Assembly: GCA_036001225.1 (NCBI GenBank)
Contig: DASYUM010000155.1
Location: forward strand, 1 to 18,549
Reading direction: 5' to 3'
Source: DASYUM01 sp036001225
Lineage (GTDB): Bacteria; Methylomirabilota; Methylomirabilia; Rokubacteriales; DASRDR01
DNA: 18,549 bases
Both the position numbers and the translations under genes were made by a program. This document shows, piece after piece, positions 5,610 to 12,697 of this stretch (positions are counted from its first letter, which is position 1; each line of letters begins with the position of its first letter). The notes beneath the pieces were generated by a model that ran no database searches, was not told where the DNA came from, and saw only the letters and a program-made list of their open reading frames with translations.

Positions 5610-6656
5610 ATGCCCGACGTCGCCGAGACGACCCTGAAGGTCGGCGAAGGCATCGACAAGCTCTGCTCGATCGAGATCACCGGCCGCGGCGTCATCGGAG
5701 CCCTCTACGCCGCGGCCCGGGCCCGCCAGGAGCGCCCGCTTTGTCTGCTGGCCGCCGAGCGGCTGGTGGAGCGGGTGGGGCAGGGGGACGCGGTGCTGAT
5801 CGCCACCGGCCTCCCCACCTTCCCGTGGTTCAGCGGCGAGCAGGACGGACCGGTGGGGGCGGCGACGCTGGCCCGGGCCCTCCTCCTCGGCCTGGCCGCG
5901 CGCCCGATGGTCGTGACGGAGCCGAACCACGCCGAGATGTGCCGGGCCGCCCTCCGGGGGGCCGGCCTCTACGCGCGCGGGATCGAAGAGGCCTTGCGGC
6001 TGCCGACGACGGCGGCGGTGGTCCCGTTCACCACCCGCTGGGAGGACGCCGAGCGCGAGGCCGAGGCCCTGCTGGCTCGCGCGCGCCCGAAGGCGCTGGT
6101 CGCCATCGAGCGGCCGGGGGCCAACGAGCACGGACGCTACCACGCCGCCAAGGGCTTCGACTTCAGCGAGCACTGCGCCAAGGTGGACGTGCTGTTCGAG
6201 CAGGCCAAGCGCCGCGGCATCTTGACCATCGGCATCGGCGACGGCGGGAACGAGCTGGGCTGCGCCCTGATCCGCGAGACGGTCGTGCGGGAGGTGCCGT
6301 ACGGGAAGAAGTGCCAGTGTCCGTGCGCGGGCACCGTGGTCCCCCGTTTCGAGCCGGACGTGCTGGTGATGGCGGCGATCTCGAACTGGGGCGCCTACGG
6401 CATCGCGGCCGCCCTGGCCGTGCTGCTCGGACGGGCGGAGGTCATGCACTCGCGGGAGGTCGATCGGCGGGCCCACGAGTTGTGCGCGGCGGCCGAGGCG
6501 AACAACGACGGCCCCGGCCTCCTCGACCCGGGGACGGACGCGGTGCCGGCCCATCTCCACGGCAACTTCGTCGAGCTGCTGCAGCACATGGTGCAGAGCG
6601 GCCTCGACTTCGGGCGGCTGTACAAGGAGCCCCGGTATCCATGGCTGCACATCTGA
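5610..6656 (+). CDS. D-glutamate cyclase-like protein (DUF4392)
   Basis: 348 residues; ATG 5610 has GAGGAG (5599-5604) 5 nt upstream. The DUF4392/D-glutamate cyclase C-terminal-domain hallmarks are visible: ATGLPTFPWFSGEQDGPVG (65-83), TEPNH (103-107), AIERPG (165-170) with the following GRYH, and the strongly conserved GIGDGGNELG (208-217). The mammalian mitochondrial member (DGLUCY) converts D-glutamate to 5-oxo-D-proline; bacterial members occur as a stand-alone domain like this one. A cysteine cluster, KKCQCPCAG (233-241), may be a metal site. It lies upstream of a D-cysteine desulfhydrase-family gene, which supports D-amino-acid metabolism. A 112-bp dispersed repeat begins 4 nt after the stop. 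Family assignment is good; activity on D-glutamate is inferred. Confidence 0.8.
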   Translation: MPDVAETTLKVGEGIDKLCSIEITGRGVIGALYAAARARQERPLCLLAAERLVERVGQGDAVLIATGLPTFPWFSGEQDGPVGAATLARALLLGLAARPMVVTEPNHAEMCRAALRGAGLYARGIEEALRLPTTAAVVPFTTRWEDAEREAEALLARARPKALVAIERPGANEHGRYHAAKGFDFSEHCAKVDVLFEQAKRRGILTIGIGDGGNELGCALIRETVVREVPYGKKCQCPCAGTVVPRFEPDVLVMAAISNWGAYGIAAALAVLLGRAEVMHSREVDRRAHELCAAAEANNDGPGLLDPGTDAVPAHLHGNFVELLQHMVQSGLDFGRLYKEPRYPWLHI

Positions 6657-6660
6657 CCGT

Positions 6661-6772
6661 GGCCGATAACCGTCGCATCCCGGCGTCCTCGGTCGTCGGC
6701 GCGCCTCAACGTATGCGGCATACGCCTCGGCGCGCCTCCTCCCTGCGTCCTAGGGCTGCTCGGTTCTCGGCC
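6661..6772 (+). repeat. 112-bp dispersed repeat, copy A, with palindromic core
   Basis: This matches the reverse complement of 13330-13441 at 104 of 112 positions without gaps (hand alignment). The core (6698-6736) folds as GGCGCGCC, 4 nt, CGTATGC, G, GCATACG, 4 nt, GGCGCGCC, a nested palindrome with a 4x4 internal loop. Outer ends are GGCCGATAACCGTCGCATCC and the complement of GGCCGAGAACCGAGCAG. It follows directly behind the 3' end of the D-glutamate cyclase gene, as copy B does behind msrA, and in the same orientation relative to the gene. Confidence 0.85.
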
Positions 6773-6801
6773 ACGGGCTCGAGTGGCTCACGGTTCACAC
6801 C

Positions 6802-7845
6802 ATGATGACGCCCGAGGAGCTGCGGGCGCGGATCGCGAAAATCCCCCGCGTGCGGCTGGCCTGTCTGCCGACGCCGCTCCAGCGGTGTCCCCGCCTCTCG
6901 GCCGACCTCGGCGTGGACCTGTGGGTCAAGCGGGACGACCTGACCGGGCTGGCCTTCGGCGGGAACAAGACCCGCAACCTCGAGTTCCGGATGGCCGAGG
7001 CCGTCCAGGCCGGCGCCGACGCCCTCGTCTTCGGGGTCGAGATCACCTCCAACTCGGCCCGCCAGACGGCGGCCGCCGCCAACGCGCTCGGCCTCCCGCT
7101 GGTCCTCGTCCTGCGCGGGGAGCCCGACGACGAGCCGCAGGGCAACCTGCTGGTCAACCTGCTGCTCGGCGCCGAAGTGCGGCTGACCGACGTCCCGAGC
7201 TTCAACCACCTGGGGCCGGTGCTGGAGCAAGTGGCGGCGGAGCTGCGCGCCGACGGGCGGCGGCCGTTCGTCCTCAACCACGCCTCGATGTTCGCGCGGG
7301 CCTCCGCGCTCGCCACCCTGGAGTGCGTCCTCGAGATCCTCGACCAGTCCGGGGGCCGCGCCCCCGACTGGCTCTTCGTCTCGTCGGGCGGCAAGGGCCA
7401 GGCGGGCTTCGCGCTGGCCCGGAAGCTGCTCGGCCTGCCGACCCGGGTCGTCGGGATCGCCAGCACGAAGAACGAGGACCCGTGGGAGTACGCGGCCCAG
7501 ACCGCCACCGAGACGGCGGCGCTGCTCGGCCTCGACGTCCGGGTCGAGCCCGGGGAGATCGAGAACAGCTTCGACTACATCGGGGCGGGCTACGGCATCC
7601 CGACCGACGCGGGGTGGGAGGCCATCGTGCACTTCGCCCGGCGGGAGGGCCTCCTGCTCGACCCGGTCTACACCGGCAAGGCGGCCGCCGGCTGCCTCGA
7701 CCGGATCCGCCGCGGGGACGTGCCGCCGGGGAGCCGGGTGGTTTTCATCCACACCGGCGGCCAGCCCGCCCTCTTCAGCCAGAGCCGCGCCCTCGTCGAC
7801 CACCTCCGCCGCCAGCCGGGATCGACCGGGATCAGGAGGGTCTGA
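6802..7845 (+). CDS. D-cysteine desulfhydrase / ACC deaminase-family PLP enzyme
   Basis: 347 residues of fold-type II PLP enzyme. The N-terminus IPRVRLACLPTPLQRCPRLS is the family start. The PLP lysine is Lys56 in AFGGNKTRNLE. The substrate loop is ITSNSARQTAAAAN (81-94), equivalent to the SN-x-x-RQ loop of D-cysteine desulfhydrase and ACC deaminase. The phosphate loop is SSGGKGQAGF, and the C-terminal HTGGQPALF matches the family. These enzymes break down D-cysteine (pyruvate, sulfide, ammonia) or ACC (2-oxobutyrate, ammonia); the specificity is not decidable here. Two ATGs (6802, 6805) are possible and neither has a clear Shine-Dalgarno sequence, because the dispersed repeat ends just upstream. 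The stop is 3 nt before the transporter gene, suggesting co-transcription with it. Confidence 0.85.
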   Translation: MMTPEELRARIAKIPRVRLACLPTPLQRCPRLSADLGVDLWVKRDDLTGLAFGGNKTRNLEFRMAEAVQAGADALVFGVEITSNSARQTAAAANALGLPLVLVLRGEPDDEPQGNLLVNLLLGAEVRLTDVPSFNHLGPVLEQVAAELRADGRRPFVLNHASMFARASALATLECVLEILDQSGGRAPDWLFVSSGGKGQAGFALARKLLGLPTRVVGIASTKNEDPWEYAAQTATETAALLGLDVRVEPGEIENSFDYIGAGYGIPTDAGWEAIVHFARREGLLLDPVYTGKAAAGCLDRIRRGDVPPGSRVVFIHTGGQPALFSQSRALVDHLRRQPGSTGIRRV

Positions 7846-7848
7846 GCC

Positions 7849-9417
7849 ATGAGGAAGCCGACGGCACTCCTTGCCCTGGCGCTGCTGACCGTCGCCGGCC
7901 CGGCCGCCGCCCAGACGCTGACCTACGCCCAGCAGGTCTCGGTGACGGCCATGGACACCGCCGGCCCCTCGATCGGGACCGTCTACCCCGCCGGCTACGA
8001 GGGGATGTTCCTCATCTACGACAACCTCGTCCGCTTCAACGAGCGGATGCAGATCGAGCCCCAGCTGGCGACCGAGTGGACGACCGCGCCCGACGGGCTC
8101 ACCTGGACCTTCAAGCTCCGGCGGGGGGTCAGCTTCCACGACGGCACCCCCGTCAACGCCGACGCGGTGGTCTTCCACCTCGAGCGCCAGATGGACCCCA
8201 AGGGGAACGCCTCGAACCGTCCCCTGTGGGACCCGATCGCCGCCGTCCGCAAGCTGGACGATGCCACGGTCGCGATCACGACCCACAAGCCCTACGGCGC
8301 GCTCCTGGCCACGCTCGCCCACGGCAGCGGCGGGATCGTGAGCCCGGAGGGCGTCCGCAAGCACGGCACCAACTTCAAGCTGAACCCGGTCGGCGCCGGG
8401 CCGTACATGCTGGAGAAGTGGGACGTGGGGAGCGAGGTCGCCCTCAAGCGCTTCGACGGCTATTGGGGCGGCCGGGCGCCGTTCGCGCGGATCGTCCTCC
8501 GCCATGTCCCCGATTCCTCGACCCGGATCGCGATGCTCCAGAGCGGCCAGGCCGACGTGATCGGCGCGGTGCCGGTGGAGAGCGTGGCCCAGCTCCAGGC
8601 TCTGCCCGCGGTCGAGGTGATCGCCCGGCCGGCCCTCCGGACGTTCGGCTTCGGCATGAACCTGAACCGCAAGCTCTTCCAGGACGTCCGCGTGCGGCGC
8701 GCGCTCAACCACGCCGTGGACAAGCCGGCGATCATCCGGGCGGTGTTCCGCGGCTACGCGACACCCATCGACTCGCCGCTCTCACCCTTCACCACCGGCT
8801 ACGCGGCGGTCGGCAGCTACGAGTACAGCCCGGAGAAGGCGAAGCAGCTCCTGGCCGAGGCTGGCTGGAAGCCGGGGCCCGACGGCACGCTCCGCAAGGA
8901 TGGCGAGGCCTTCGAGGTCTCGGTGCTCACGCCGCAAGGCATGCTCCCCAAAGACCTGGAGGTGACCCAGGTCTTCCAGGGCTTTCTGGGCAAGGTCGGC
9001 GTGAAGGCGACGATCAACAAGGTCGAGCCCGCCGCCTTCTGGGATTACCTGCGAGTCCCGCCCGACAAGATCGCCTGGGACCTGGTGCTGTTCGGCTTCA
9101 ACCCCTCCAACGGCGACGGGGGCTATCACCTCAGCTCGCTCTTCGCCTCGAACCCGAGCCGCAGCGAACGTCCCAAGGTCTGGAACTTCACCTGGTACGA
9201 GAATCCCCGGGTGGACAACCTGCTCGCCGAGGCCGACCAGACCGTGGACCCGGCCCGCCGGAAGCCGATGCTGGTCGAGGCGGCCAAGCTCGCCTGGAAC
9301 GATGCTCCCTACGTCTGGCTCTACGCCGAGAACGTCGTGGTGGCCAAGAAGAAGGAGCTGAAGGGCGTCGAGGTCCTGCCGGTCATCTTCACGATCCTGC
9401 GGAACGCCCAGCCCTGA
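7849..9417 (+). CDS. Peptide/nickel-type ABC transporter substrate-binding protein (SBP family 5)
   Basis: 522 residues; ATG 7849 has AGGAGG (7834-7839) 9 nt upstream, overlapping the end of the previous gene. A signal peptide is clear (MRKPTALLALALLTVAGPAAA, probable cleavage after Ala21). There is no lipobox Cys, so the mature protein is periplasmic or secreted. The family 5 signature is visible: IYDNLVRFN, then LATEWTTAPDGLTWTFKLRRGVSFHDGTPVNADAVVFHLER, the VGAGPYMLEKWDVGSEVALKRFDGYWG block, and VRRALNHAVDKPAII. Such proteins feed di/oligopeptides, opines, glutathione or other amides to DppBC-type permeases. It is followed by two matching permease genes. Its position behind D-amino-acid enzymes suggests a D-amino-acid-containing peptide or related amide as ligand (inference). 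Confidence 0.92.
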   Translation: MRKPTALLALALLTVAGPAAAQTLTYAQQVSVTAMDTAGPSIGTVYPAGYEGMFLIYDNLVRFNERMQIEPQLATEWTTAPDGLTWTFKLRRGVSFHDGTPVNADAVVFHLERQMDPKGNASNRPLWDPIAAVRKLDDATVAITTHKPYGALLATLAHGSGGIVSPEGVRKHGTNFKLNPVGAGPYMLEKWDVGSEVALKRFDGYWGGRAPFARIVLRHVPDSSTRIAMLQSGQADVIGAVPVESVAQLQALPAVEVIARPALRTFGFGMNLNRKLFQDVRVRRALNHAVDKPAIIRAVFRGYATPIDSPLSPFTTGYAAVGSYEYSPEKAKQLLAEAGWKPGPDGTLRKDGEAFEVSVLTPQGMLPKDLEVTQVFQGFLGKVGVKATINKVEPAAFWDYLRVPPDKIAWDLVLFGFNPSNGDGGYHLSSLFASNPSRSERPKVWNFTWYENPRVDNLLAEADQTVDPARRKPMLVEAAKLAWNDAPYVWLYAENVVVAKKKELKGVEVLPVIFTILRNAQP

Positions 9418-9432
9418 AGGGACGGTCCCGGG

Positions 9433-10353
9433 CTGGCCCTCTACACGCTCCGGCGGCTCGTCCTTCTGGTCCCCCAGGCCTGGCTCACCGTCTCCCTCCT
9501 GTTCCTCCTCTTCCGGCTCGTCCCCGGTGACCCGGCGGCCCTCATCGCCGGCCCCGGCGGGACTCAGGCCCAGATCGACCGGCTGCGCGCCGACCTCGGC
9601 CTGGACCGGCCGCTGTGGGCCCAGTACTTCGCGTTCCTGGGCGGGTTGCTCCGGGGCGACCTCGGTCCCTCCCTCGCCTTCGGGCGGCCGGTGGCGGCGG
9701 TCGTCGCCGCGCGGATCGGGCCTACCCTGGCGCTCATGGCGGCCAGCCTCGCCCTCACGATCGCCCTGGCCCTGCCGGCCGGCCTGGTGGCCGCGCTGCG
9801 CCCGCTCCACTGGTCGAGCCAGGCGGTGATGGCGGCGACGATCCTGCTCCTCTCGGTCCCGAACTTCCTGGTCGGCCTGCTCCTCATGGACCTGTTCGTC
9901 GTGCGGCTCGGCTGGCTCCCCGCCGCCGGCACCGGCGGGCTCGTCTTCCTGGTCATGCCGACGCTCGCGATCGCCGCCCGCCTGATCGCGCTGGTGAGCC
10001 GGACGGCGCGGGCCAGCGTCGTCGAGACCCTCAGCGAGGACTACCTGCGCACCGCGCGCGCCAAGGGGCTGGGCGGCGCGGCGGTGCTGCTCCGTCACGC
10101 GCTCCGTCCGGCCCTCGTCCCCATCGTCACCATGATCGGCCTCCAGGCCGGCTACCTCCTCGGCGGCTCGATCGTCATCGAGACGCTCTTCGCGTACCAG
10201 GGGCTCGGCCAGGCGATGATCAACGCGGTGGCGATGCGCGACTACTTCCTGGTCCAGGGCATCGCGCTCGTCTACGTCGTCGGTTTCCTGCTCCTGAACC
10301 TGCTGGTGGACCTTTCCTATGCCGTCGTGGACCCCCGCATCCGGTATGCCTAG
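9433..10353 (+). CDS. ABC transporter permease, DppB type, apparent CTG start
   Basis: 306 residues if started at CTG 9433. The protein is a DppB-type permease: (M)ALYTLRRLVLLVPQAWLTV opens the first membrane helix, then FRLVPGDPAA and GLDRPLWAQY. Several hydrophobic helices follow, with an EAA loop (EDYLRTARAKGLGGAAVLLRHALRP) that contacts the ATPase. The frame is closed upstream by the TGA of the binding-protein gene (9415-9417), and no ATG, GTG or TTG lies between that stop and the first helix. The first conventional start, TTG 9646, would delete helix 1 and part of the periplasmic loop. CTG 9433 has AGGGA (9418-9422) about 10 nt upstream and is the only sensible start. Its stop overlaps the next permease start by 8 nt (ATGCCTAG). 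It acts in the inner membrane with the downstream DppC-type gene. Confidence 0.88.
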   Translation: MALYTLRRLVLLVPQAWLTVSLLFLLFRLVPGDPAALIAGPGGTQAQIDRLRADLGLDRPLWAQYFAFLGGLLRGDLGPSLAFGRPVAAVVAARIGPTLALMAASLALTIALALPAGLVAALRPLHWSSQAVMAATILLLSVPNFLVGLLLMDLFVVRLGWLPAAGTGGLVFLVMPTLAIAARLIALVSRTARASVVETLSEDYLRTARAKGLGGAAVLLRHALRPALVPIVTMIGLQAGYLLGGSIVIETLFAYQGLGQAMINAVAMRDYFLVQGIALVYVVGFLLLNLLVDLSYAVVDPRIRYA

Positions 10354-11182
10354 CCGCCGCACCCGACTGCTGACCACCCCGGCGGTGGGCGGCGGCGCCG
10401 TGCTGGTCGTCGCGTTCCTGCTGCTGGGCGGCCTGGCGCCCTGGCTGGTCGGGCGCGATCCGCTCGAGCAGGACCTGGCGGGGTTCCTCCAGCCGCCGGC
10501 CCCGGCCCGCTGGTTCGGCACCGACGAGCTGGGGCGCGATCTCTTCAGCCGCGTGGTGATGGCGGCCCGGGCCGATCTGGTCCTGGTGATGGCGGGGATC
10601 GGTCTCGCGGCGGCGCTGGCCCTGCCGCTCGGCCTGGCCGCCGGCTACTGGCGGGGAGCCCTCGACCGCGTGGTGACCGCGGTCAGCGACGCCGTCCTCA
10701 CCTTCCCCTCCCTCGTCCTGGCGGTCGTCCTGGTGAGCCTGTTCGGGGCCGGCCTGGCCGGCGTCGTGGCCGCGGTCGGGCTCACCACCGCCCCCGCGCT
10801 CTTCCGGCTCATTCGGAGCCTGGTCCTGCAGACGGCCGTGCAGGACTACGTGGAGGCCGCCCGGGCCCTGGGAGCCAGCCATGCCGCGATCCTGCGGCGC
10901 CACATCGTCCCCGGCATCCTGGGGCGGGGGATCGTCTACACCACGCTCCTCGGCAGCCACGCGCTCCTCACCGTGACCGCGCTCGGCTTCCTCGGGCTCG
11001 GCATCCAGCCGCCGGCCCCCGAGTGGGGCAACATGCTGGCCCAGGCGCGCACCTACCTCGGGACGGCGCCCTGGCTCACGCTCTTTCCGGCCGGCGCCAT
11101 CGTGCTCGTCATCCTCGGGCTGAACCTGCTCGGCGAGGCTTTGCGGGATCTGCTGGACCCGAAGCTCCTGTGGAGACCCTGA
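10346..11182 (+). CDS. ABC transporter permease, DppC type
   Basis: 278 residues from ATG 10346, which overlaps the DppB stop (ATGCCTAG, 10346-10353). A DppC-type inner-membrane permease: N-terminal helix GGGAVLVVAFLLLGGLAPWL, then WFGTDELGRDLFSRVVMAARADL (the conserved FGTDxxGRDxxSR motif), further helices, and an EAA loop DYVEAARALGASHAAILRRHIVP. It ends in the typical GLNLLGEALRDLLDPKL motif. It pairs with the DppB-type permease and the family 5 binding protein. The two ATPases that normally follow (DppD/DppF) are absent; an amidohydrolase gene begins 4 nt after the stop. Confidence 0.92.
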   Translation: MPSRRTRLLTTPAVGGGAVLVVAFLLLGGLAPWLVGRDPLEQDLAGFLQPPAPARWFGTDELGRDLFSRVVMAARADLVLVMAGIGLAAALALPLGLAAGYWRGALDRVVTAVSDAVLTFPSLVLAVVLVSLFGAGLAGVVAAVGLTTAPALFRLIRSLVLQTAVQDYVEAARALGASHAAILRRHIVPGILGRGIVYTTLLGSHALLTVTALGFLGLGIQPPAPEWGNMLAQARTYLGTAPWLTLFPAGAIVLVILGLNLLGEALRDLLDPKLLWRP

Positions 11183-11186
11183 TCCG

Positions 11187-12485
11187 ATGCCGGCCCCGTT
11201 CGACCTGCTGCTCGCGAGCTGCCGCCTGGTGGGCGGCGAGCGGCTCGTGGACATCGGCCTGCGGGACGGACGGATCGCCGAGATCCGCGACCTGACCGGG
11301 CGGCCGGCCCGCCGCGTCCTGCCGGTGGCGGGGCGTCTGGTCGTCCCCGGCTTCGTGGACGCCCACGTCCACCTCGACAAGGCGCTCATCCTCGGCCGCG
11401 CTCCGAGCCGGGAAGGGACGGTGGCCGAGGCCATCCGGGTCACCGGCGACGCCAAGCGCGCCTTCACCGTGGAGGACATCCGGTCCCGGGCCCGCGCGAT
11501 TCTCGACCTGGCGTGGAGTCACGGCACCACCGCGATGCGGAGCCACGTGGAGGTGGATCCCCTCGTGGGGCTTAAGGGCGTAGAGGCCTTGCTGCCGCTC
11601 CGGGCCGAATACGCCGATCGCCTGGACCTCCAACTCTGCGCCTTCGCCCAGGAGGGGATCCTCCAGGCGCCGGGGACGGAAACGCTCCTTCGAGACGCGC
11701 TCCGGGCCGGCGTCGACCTGGTCGGGGGCTGCCCCTACAACGACACCGACAGCCTCGCCCACATCGACCGGGTCTTCGCGCTGGCCCGGGAGTTCGGGAC
11801 CGACGTGGACTTCCACCTCGACTTCGCCGACGAGCCCGACCACCTCCACATCCGGGACGTCGCCGAGAAGACGGTACGCGAGGGCTGGCAGGGACGGGTG
11901 GCGGTGGGCCACCTGACGGAGCTGGCCGCCTGCGACGAGGCCGAGCAGACGCGGCTGATCGGCCTGATCCGCGACGCCGGGATCGCCGTGATCACGCTGC
12001 CGGCGACCGATCTCTACCTGATGGGCCGCCGGGATGCCCGGAATGTCCGGCGAGGGTTGACGCCGATCAAGCGCCTGCTGGCCGGCGGGGTGACGGTGGC
12101 GGCGGCGACCAACAACGTCCGGAACGCCTTCACGCCGGTCGGGAACGCCGACCCGCTGCTCCTCGCCTACCTCCTGGCGGTGGCCGCCCACATGGGGACC
12201 GACCCCGAGATGGCGGCGGTGCTCGACATGCTGACCATCGCGCCCGCCCGGATCCTCGGGCGCCGTGACCACGGGATCGCGGTGGGGAGCCGCGCCGACC
12301 TGGTCGTGCTGGAGGCCCACAGCGTGGCCGAGGCGGTGGGCGCGCTGCCGGCTCGCCGCTGGGTGATCAAGGGCGGTCGGGTCACCGTCGATCGTTCATT
12401 CGGGTCCCCCCGCACCCCCGGCCCCTCCCACCCCGAGGGGGGAGGGGGGGCGCGCGATCTGCCCGAACGCGGCGGGGGTCATTGA
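11187..12485 (+). CDS. Cytosine deaminase-like amidohydrolase with altered catalytic residues
   Basis: 432 residues, the fifth member of the operon. The amidohydrolase fold resembles cytosine deaminase/AtzC: N-terminal beta sandwich, metal motif VPGFVDAHVHLDKA (His60, His62), FAQEGI (152-157, the Gln loop that reads the base in CodA), HLDFADEPD with metal His210, and VGHLTEL with His242. In E. coli CodA the third metal His is followed three residues later by the catalytic Glu217, which here is Phe213. The metal/proton-shuttle Asp313 aligns with Asn309 in AATNNVRNAFTPVGNAD. Hydrolysis by the standard mechanism is therefore doubtful, and the protein may belong to a divergent subfamily. Residues from 401 on (VDRSFGSPRTPG, ending in GGGH) are coded by the first copy of a 149-bp duplication and look like translated spacer. 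Cytoplasmic; the substrate is presumably the imported amide or N-heterocycle. Confidence 0.85.
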   Translation: MPAPFDLLLASCRLVGGERLVDIGLRDGRIAEIRDLTGRPARRVLPVAGRLVVPGFVDAHVHLDKALILGRAPSREGTVAEAIRVTGDAKRAFTVEDIRSRARAILDLAWSHGTTAMRSHVEVDPLVGLKGVEALLPLRAEYADRLDLQLCAFAQEGILQAPGTETLLRDALRAGVDLVGGCPYNDTDSLAHIDRVFALAREFGTDVDFHLDFADEPDHLHIRDVAEKTVREGWQGRVAVGHLTELAACDEAEQTRLIGLIRDAGIAVITLPATDLYLMGRRDARNVRRGLTPIKRLLAGGVTVAAATNNVRNAFTPVGNADPLLLAYLLAVAAHMGTDPEMAAVLDMLTIAPARILGRRDHGIAVGSRADLVVLEAHSVAEAVGALPARRWVIKGGRVTVDRSFGSPRTPGPSHPEGGGGARDLPERGGGH

Positions 12486-12535
12486 CACGGAATCGCGCGT
12501 CCCTTCCCACTACGGAGGCTGACATGGCGGCACCC
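12387..12535 (+). repeat. 149-bp tandem duplication, copy 1
   Basis: Copy 1 starts at GTCGATC inside the amidohydrolase gene and ends just before GTCGATC at 12536. It is almost identical to the copy that follows; visible differences are T/G at 12394, A/G and G/T near 12490-12498, and one extra C. It contains the amidohydrolase stop (12483-12485), a GGAGG ribosome-binding site (12514-12518) and an ATG (12524) copied from the start of the next gene. Confidence 0.9.
12406..12434 (-). other. G-quadruplex-type G-run cluster, copy 1
   Basis: On the minus strand the runs are GGGG, T, GGG, A, GGGG, CC, GGGGG, TGC, GGGGGG: five runs of three or more G separated by loops of 1-3 nt. This is a textbook quadruplex pattern. 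On the plus strand, CCCCTCCC (12422-12429) can instead pair with the following GGGAGGGG as a hairpin. Confidence 0.5.
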
Positions 12536-12634
12536 GTCGATCGGTCATTCGGGTCCCCCCGCACCCCCGGCCCCTCCCACCCCGAGGGGGGAGGGGGGGC
12601 GCGCGATCTGCCCGAACGCGGCGGGGGTCATTGA
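12524..12634 (+). pseudogene. 36-codon decoy ORF from a duplicated gene start
   Basis: ATG 12524 has the same strong ribosome-binding site (GGAGG 12514-12518) as the true gene at 12698 and begins with the same residues (MAAPVD). After the duplication joint it runs into the amidohydrolase-tail frame (RSFGSPRTPG, ending in GGGH, TGA at 12632-12634). It is a by-product of the tandem duplication: a chimera of the next gene's first six codons and spacer. It may be translated but is unlikely to be functional. Confidence 0.55.
12555..12583 (-). other. G-quadruplex-type G-run cluster, copy 2
   Basis: The same minus-strand G-run pattern as at 12406-12434, repeated in the second copy of the duplication, so two potential quadruplexes lie 149 bp apart. 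Confidence 0.5.
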
Positions 12635-12646
12635 CACGGGATCGCT

Positions 12647-12694
12647 CGTCCCCTTCCCACTACGGAGGCTCGTCCTCTTCCCACTACGGAGGCT
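12647..12694 (+). repeat. Nested 24-bp tandem repeat carrying a ribosome-binding site
   Basis: CGTCCCCTTCCCACTACGGAGGCT (first 20 bases: CGTCCCCTTCCCACTACGGA) at 12647-12670 is repeated at 12671-12694 with one C/T difference. Each unit carries a GGAGG. Only the second (12688-12692) is placed 5 nt before the ATG at 12698. Confidence 0.9.
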
Positions 12695-12697
12695 GAC

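Noticed and set aside
6657..6801. Small coding frames within the dispersed repeat (for example MPHTLRRA...)
   Set aside because: They exist only because the repeat happens to be open in those frames, in both copies; no ribosome-binding site or conserved protein is evident.
6706..8712. Long minus-strand open frame opposite the desulfhydrase and binding-protein genes
   Set aside because: Its composition (Arg, Gly, Asp, His, Pro) and lack of any domain mark it as a shadow; the plus-strand genes have clear motifs, ribosome-binding sites and a signal peptide.
9646..10353. Permease start at TTG 9646
   Set aside because: It would remove the first transmembrane helix and the conserved RLVPGDP segment, which are intact in frame from 9433.
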